Positions 24,834 through 28,867 of a stretch of 28,867 nt of DNA are shown in pieces. This DNA is from an uncultured Collinsella sp. (GTDB taxonomy: Bacteria; Actinomycetota; Coriobacteriia; Coriobacteriales; Coriobacteriaceae), in contig UQRW01000026.1 in assembly GCA_900543515.1 (NCBI GenBank), positions 1 through 28,867 on the forward strand, read 5' to 3'. A program made the translations under genes and the position numbers. The notes below the pieces were generated by a model. It did not search any database and had not been told where the DNA came from. It worked only from the letters and a program-made list of their open reading frames with translations. Each line of letters starts with the position of its first letter. Positions within the stretch are counted from its first letter, which is position 1.

Positions 24834-25958
24834 ATGGCACGTGTGCACAACTTCTCAGCTGGCCCGGCAGCGCTGCCCACAAGCGTGCTCGCCGAGATCG
24901 CCGACGAGATGATGGACTACCGCGGTTGCGGCATGTCCGTGCTCGAGATGAGCCATCGATCTAGCATGTACCAGCAGATCATCGACGACGCCGAGGCAAC
25001 CCTGCGTCGCCTGCTGAGCATCCCCGACAACTACCGTGTCCTGTTTTTGCAGGGCGGCGCCACGCTGCAGTTTGCGGGCATCCCCATGAACCTCATGCGC
25101 CGCGGCCGCGCCGGCTACATCGTGACCGGCAACTTTGCCAACAAGGCATACAAGGAGGCCGCCAAGTACGGCGAGGCCGTGCTGCTCGCGAGCTCCGAGG
25201 ACACCAACTTCGATCGCATCCCCGACATGGCCGACATCAACGCGCGCATTGCCGCCGAGGCCGCGAGCGACGGGCTCGACTACGTTTACATCTGCCAGAA
25301 CAACACCATCTTTGGCACCATGTACCACGAGCTGCCCGCTTGCGGCGACGTACCGCTGGTCGCAGATGTCTCGAGCTGCTTTCTGTCGCAGCCGCTCGAT
25401 GTTGAGCGCTACGGGCTCATCTACGCCGGCGCGCAGAAAAACGCCGGCGCCGCGGGCGTGACCGTGGTTATCGTGCGCGACGACCTCATCGCCGACGGCC
25501 CCGCCTTTGCGCGGGCGCCGCAGTACATGGACCTTAAGACCCAGGCCGCCAAGGGCTCCATGCTCAACACGCCCAACACCTTTGGCATCTACGTGTGCGG
25601 CAAGGTGTTCCGGTGGGTCGAGGAGACCGGCGGACTTGCCGCCATGGCCGAGCGCAACTGGGCCAAGGCCAACCTGCTCTATGACCTGCTCGAGCACAGT
25701 GTGCTGTTCCATGGCACCACGCAGGCCGACAGCCGCTCCATCGCCAACGTCACCTTCCGCACCGGCGACGCCGAACTCGACGCGGCCTTTGTCGCAGGCG
25801 CGGCCGAGCACCAGATTCAAAACGTCAAGGGCCATCGTCTGGTAGGCGGCATGCGCGCCAGCGTCTACAACGCCGTAACCATGGAAGACGTGCAGGCACT
25901 GGCCTCGTACATGAAGGACTTCGAAACGCAGCGTAGTTTGAGCCCGCGATCTAACTAG
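24834..25958 (+). CDS. serC: Phosphoserine aminotransferase
   Basis: A 374-residue class V aminotransferase. It starts with the SerC signature VHNFSAGPAALP, followed by EMSHRS near 38-43 and QGGATLQF at 73-80. The pyridoxal-phosphate lysine is K202 in AGAQKNAGAAG. It converts 3-phosphohydroxypyruvate to phosphoserine with glutamate, the second step of serine synthesis, and can also serve pyridoxal-phosphate synthesis. AAGGGGG lies about eight bases before ATG. It is followed 72 bases later by serA, with a small GCCCGC/GCGGGC hairpin between, so the two are probably co-transcribed. Confidence 0.95.
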   Translation: MARVHNFSAGPAALPTSVLAEIADEMMDYRGCGMSVLEMSHRSSMYQQIIDDAEATLRRLLSIPDNYRVLFLQGGATLQFAGIPMNLMRRGRAGYIVTGNFANKAYKEAAKYGEAVLLASSEDTNFDRIPDMADINARIAAEAASDGLDYVYICQNNTIFGTMYHELPACGDVPLVADVSSCFLSQPLDVERYGLIYAGAQKNAGAAGVTVVIVRDDLIADGPAFARAPQYMDLKTQAAKGSMLNTPNTFGIYVCGKVFRWVEETGGLAAMAERNWAKANLLYDLLEHSVLFHGTTQADSRSIANVTFRTGDAELDAAFVAGAAEHQIQNVKGHRLVGGMRASVYNAVTMEDVQALASYMKDFETQRSLSPRSN

Positions 25959-26030
25959 CCCGCAACGCGCGGGCCGACCAGCCACTTCAAACCACCCTGT
26001 TTAGATCAAAACCTGCTAAGGAGTTTTTCC

Positions 26031-27194
26031 ATGCGTAAGATTAAGACCATCGACGACATCACCAAAGACGGCAAAGTCGAGTTTGGCGAGGGCTACGAGT
26101 TTGTGGGCACCGCCGAGGAGGCCGATGCCATCCTGATGCGCTCCACCGACCTGCACGGCTACGAGCTGCCCGAGGGCATCCGCGCCATCGCCCGCTGCGG
26201 CGCCGGCGTCAACAACATCCCCGTCGAGGAGTACGCCAAGAAGGGCGTCGTCGTCTTTAACTCCCCCGGCGCCAACAGCAACGCCGTCAAGGAGCTCGTC
26301 CTGGGCATGTTGGTGCTCTCGAGCCGCGGCGTGGTGCAATCGATGAACTGGGTGCGCGACAACGCCGACGACCCCGAGATTCAGGTCGATGCCGAAAAGG
26401 CCAAGAAGGCCTTTGTGGGCCGCGAGCTCAAGGGCAAGCGCATCGGCGTCATCGGCCTGGGCAACGTGGGCTCCAAGGTAGCCAACGCCTGCGTCGATCT
26501 GGGCATGGACGTTTACGGCTACGACCCGTTCATTTCCGTTGAGCACGCGTGGGTGCTGAGCCGCGAGGTGCAGCGCGTGGGCACGCTCGAGGATCTCTGC
26601 CGCGGCTGCGACTACCTCACCGTGCACGTGCCCAGCAAGGCAGACACCATCGGCATGATCAGCACCGAGCAGATTAACCTGCTGGCACCCGACGCTGTGC
26701 TCATCAACTACGCGCGCGAGACCATCATTGACGAGGACGCCGTTGACGCCGCCCTGCGCGAGGGCAAGCTCAGCTGGTTTAGCTGCGACTTCGCCACGCC
26801 CAAAACCGTTAAGATGCCCAACACGTTTATCACCACGCACTCGGGCGCCGGCACCGGCGAGGCCGAGGCGAACTGCGCCGACATGGCCATTAGCGAGCTC
26901 AAGGATTACCTGGAGAACGGCAACATCGCGCACAGCGTCAACTACCCCGCCTGCAGCATGGGCAAGGCGCGCGCCGCAAGCCGCATTGCCTGCCTGCACG
27001 CCAACGTGCCCAACATGATCGGCCAGATCACGGCCATCCTGGCCAAGGACAACGCCAACGTGCAGCGTATGACCAACGAGTCCGCCGGCGAGAACGCCTA
27101 CACCATGTTCGACACCGATGAGCACCTGGACAGCAGCACCATCGAGGCGCTCAAGCAGATTCCGTCGATGTATCGCGTGCGCGTGATCAAATAG
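26031..27194 (+). CDS. serA: D-3-phosphoglycerate dehydrogenase, ACT-domain type
   Basis: A 387-residue NAD-dependent dehydrogenase that makes 3-phosphohydroxypyruvate, the first step of serine synthesis. The NAD-binding GLGNVG is at 142-147, the substrate arginine at R229 (NYARETI) and the catalytic histidine at H270 in TTHSGAG. Residues from about 317 to the end form an ACT domain, a likely site of serine feedback. The protein is shorter than 520-residue SerA forms because the intervening domain is absent. AAGGAG precedes the ATG by nine bases. The neighbouring serC confirms the pathway. Confidence 0.92.
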   Translation: MRKIKTIDDITKDGKVEFGEGYEFVGTAEEADAILMRSTDLHGYELPEGIRAIARCGAGVNNIPVEEYAKKGVVVFNSPGANSNAVKELVLGMLVLSSRGVVQSMNWVRDNADDPEIQVDAEKAKKAFVGRELKGKRIGVIGLGNVGSKVANACVDLGMDVYGYDPFISVEHAWVLSREVQRVGTLEDLCRGCDYLTVHVPSKADTIGMISTEQINLLAPDAVLINYARETIIDEDAVDAALREGKLSWFSCDFATPKTVKMPNTFITTHSGAGTGEAEANCADMAISELKDYLENGNIAHSVNYPACSMGKARAASRIACLHANVPNMIGQITAILAKDNANVQRMTNESAGENAYTMFDTDEHLDSSTIEALKQIPSMYRVRVIK

Positions 27195-27207
27195 CGCCGG
27201 CTGATCT

Positions 27208-27293
27208 GACGGGCAGTTCCCCATGTGGCCTGCCCGTCACTGACATTGAATGCCCGCGGGGGCGCCTTTCGCACGAGAGGCGCCCCCGTTTTT
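27208..27293 (+). terminator. Double hairpin terminator after serA
   Basis: A first stem GACGGGCAG/CTGCCCGTC (27208-27238) is followed by a strong GGGGGCGCCT/AGGCGCCCCC stem (27258-27287) and a T5 run at 27289-27293. The second is a standard factor-independent terminator that closes the serC-serA unit. Confidence 0.85.
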
Positions 27294-27371
27294 GTGAGCG
27301 CTCCATTAAATGCACCGAGCCGCTTCTTGGCATACAATCTGTATGTTGACCTAACTATCTGTGAGGTGCCT

Positions 27372-28592
27372 ATGGTTGATACAGATTTTGCTTGGCGGCT
27401 TACGCAAGGGCTCGTGCGGATCGACAGTTCCGACCCAGGTGCGTATGAGGGTGAGATTGAACGCTATATCAAAGTGTTGGTTGAGGCTCAATTGGAGCGG
27501 TTGAGCCATCCGGTGCTCCATGCCGTGCAGGTTGAGGAACTCGAGGTGCTGACCGGACGCCGCAATCTCATGGTCACCGTGCCCGGTTTGAGCGACGAGC
27601 CACGGCTCGTCTACATCTGCCACATGGATACAGTCACCTTGGGCGACGGCTGGGACGCGGACATTACGCCGCTCGGGGCGGTCGTGCGCGACGGCAAGCT
27701 CTACGGCCGCGGTGCCTGCGATATGAAGGGTGGCCTGGCCTGTGCCATTGCCGCACTGGTCCATACGCTCGAGCGCGTGGCGGCGGATGGCGCGCTGCCC
27801 CGCCGCGGCTTTTCGCTCATCTGCTCGGTCGACGAGGAAGACTTTATGCGAGGCTCAGAGACCGCGATCGATGCCGGCTGGGTCGGCTCGCGTGAATGGG
27901 TGCTGGACACCGAGCCCACCGACGGACAGATCCAGGTGGCGCACAAGGGGCGTACGTGGTTCGAGATTGAAATGGCTGGCGTGACGGCGCATGCGAGCCA
28001 GCCGTGGAAGGGCGCGGATGCCGTCGCCGCCATGGCCGAGGTCGTGTGTTCGCTCCGTCGCGCGTTTGTGGCGCTGCCCGCGCACGATGAGCTGGGGTCT
28101 TCGACCATCACGTTTGGCCAAATCGAGGGCGGATATCGCCCCTATGTCGTGCCCGACCGCGCCAAGGTCTGGGTCGATATGCGCCTGACTCCGCCGACTG
28201 ATACGGCCGTCGCGAAGCGCATGGTAGAGCAGGCCATCGCCAGCGCCGAAGCCGCCGTTCCCGGTTGCCACGGCAGCTACGTCGTGACGGGCGACCGCCC
28301 CGCCATCGAGCGCGACCCAAACTCTCCCCTTCTAGCAGTGCTCAAGCGTGCCGCCGATGACGTGACGGGCGCGGACACGACCGTCGGCTTCTTTACCGGC
28401 TACACCGACACCGCCGTCATTGCCGGCAAGACAGGTAACCGCAATTGCATGAGCTACGGTCCCGGGTCGCTCGCGCTCGCGCACAAGCCCAACGAATATG
28501 TGCCCCACGCCGATATCGTTCGTTGTCAGAACGTGCTCATCGCGCTCGCCGATAACGTGCTCTGGGACGCGAGCGGCCAAGTTGGGGCATAA
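27372..28592 (+). CDS. M20 family metallopeptidase (ArgE/DapE/carboxypeptidase type)
   Basis: A 406-residue M20 enzyme. The metal-binding and catalytic blocks are H84-x-D86 in ICHMDT, D117 in RGACDMKGG, E155-E156 in VDEED and a late histidine in the LALAHKPNEYVPHAD segment. Residues about 200-310 form the lid/dimerisation domain (AHKGRTWFEIEMAGVTAHAS). Substrates of the family include N-acyl amino acids, succinyl-diaminopimelate and dipeptides; the sequence does not separate them. ATG 27372 is chosen because GAGGTG lies three to nine bases upstream; the open frame from 27225 crosses the serA terminator. A CATAC/GTATG inverted repeat (27331-27345) lies upstream. It may be co-transcribed with the next gene, 39 bases on. 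Confidence 0.85.
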   Translation: MVDTDFAWRLTQGLVRIDSSDPGAYEGEIERYIKVLVEAQLERLSHPVLHAVQVEELEVLTGRRNLMVTVPGLSDEPRLVYICHMDTVTLGDGWDADITPLGAVVRDGKLYGRGACDMKGGLACAIAALVHTLERVAADGALPRRGFSLICSVDEEDFMRGSETAIDAGWVGSREWVLDTEPTDGQIQVAHKGRTWFEIEMAGVTAHASQPWKGADAVAAMAEVVCSLRRAFVALPAHDELGSSTITFGQIEGGYRPYVVPDRAKVWVDMRLTPPTDTAVAKRMVEQAIASAEAAVPGCHGSYVVTGDRPAIERDPNSPLLAVLKRAADDVTGADTTVGFFTGYTDTAVIAGKTGNRNCMSYGPGSLALAHKPNEYVPHADIVRCQNVLIALADNVLWDASGQVGA

Positions 28593-28631
28593 TAAGCCGC
28601 GAACAAACCGACTCGCGCGTTAGGACCGTCC

Positions 28632-28867
28632 ATGAAAGCTCTTCCGTTTCCCTGCATCCGCCCGGCTCAGGACCGCGTGCTCGAAGCGCTGCCTGCAATG
28701 GGCAGCATCCTGAGCGGCAACGATGCTCTGCGCGGAGCCATTGCCGATGGCCTGATGCTCAAGGACCCGGGTGCGGCGTATTACGTGTACGAATGCTCGG
28801 GCGAGCCGGGATGCGTGACGGGTGTCGTTGCGATCTGCCCGGTTGGTGCGCTGGCGGGCGGCGACGC
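28632..28867 (+). CDS. DUF1015 family protein, partial at the right edge
   Basis: The first 78 codons of a gene continuing off the window. The start (MKALPFPCIRPAQDRVLEALPAM, shortened here: KALPFPCIRP) matches the N-terminus of DUF1015 proteins, which are often encoded with serA and serC. Function is unknown, though the link to serine metabolism is recurrent. It follows the M20 gene by 39 bases and is probably in the same unit. Confidence 0.7.
   Translation, partial: MKALPFPCIRPAQDRVLEALPAMGSILSGNDALRGAIADGLMLKDPGAAYYVYECSGEPGCVTGVVAICPVGALAGGD

Noticed and set aside
27225..27371. N-terminal extension of the M20 gene to 27225
   Set aside because: It would cross the serA terminator and lacks a ribosome binding site; ATG 27372 has GAGGTG in place.

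Overview
The window is a high-GC bacterial chromosome segment with closely packed genes on both strands. Gene content, codon style and the intergenic repeats suggest a gut Coriobacteriia such as Collinsella; this is inference, as no rRNA or marker gene is present.

Layout. (1) 1-6519, housekeeping flank: a lactate-permease-family transporter (-), a Wzx/MOP-type flippase-like membrane protein (+), a PPP-type metallophosphoesterase (-) and a CPA1 cation/proton antiporter with C-terminal TrkA-C domains (+). (2) 6520-7808: a 610-base non-coding stretch with a long hairpin, three copies of a compact promoter-RNA-terminator unit (probable small RNA genes) and a near-consensus sigma70 promoter whose spacer contains a perfect Gram-positive LexA box, followed by a DUF3800 gene. 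(3) 7816-24187: one long leftward operon carrying a complete type 1 BREX anti-phage system in the order brxA-brxB-brxC-pglX-pglZ-brxL, followed by two unrecognised genes (454 and 70 aa). (4) 24188-24702: the BREX leader, with repeats, hairpins and a G10 run touching the brxA start codon, and a small antitoxin-like gene. (5) 24834-28867: serC, serA, an M20 metallopeptidase and the start of a DUF1015 gene.

The most unusual part is inside BREX. The pglX methyltransferase gene is split in two. An 830-aa piece holds the methyltransferase core and target-recognition region. A 322-aa piece holds the conserved PglX C-terminus and has its own ribosome binding site. The two pieces join at a family linker without visible loss of conserved sequence. 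Between them lies a low-GC gene encoding a HEPN-like RX4H motif and a C-terminal winged helix, interrupted by an apparent one-base frameshift at a T4 run. The low-GC composition begins within pglX exactly where the target-recognition region starts and ends at the C-terminal piece, so recognition module and cargo look like one imported cassette.

The BREX proteins would work as a modification and exclusion system: PglX methylates host DNA, and BrxA, BrxB, BrxC, PglZ and BrxL support modification and block phage replication. The DUF3800 gene, with its possible SOS control and small RNA leader, sits tail to tail with the end of the BREX operon and makes this a defence island. The flanking metabolic genes look like ordinary core genome.
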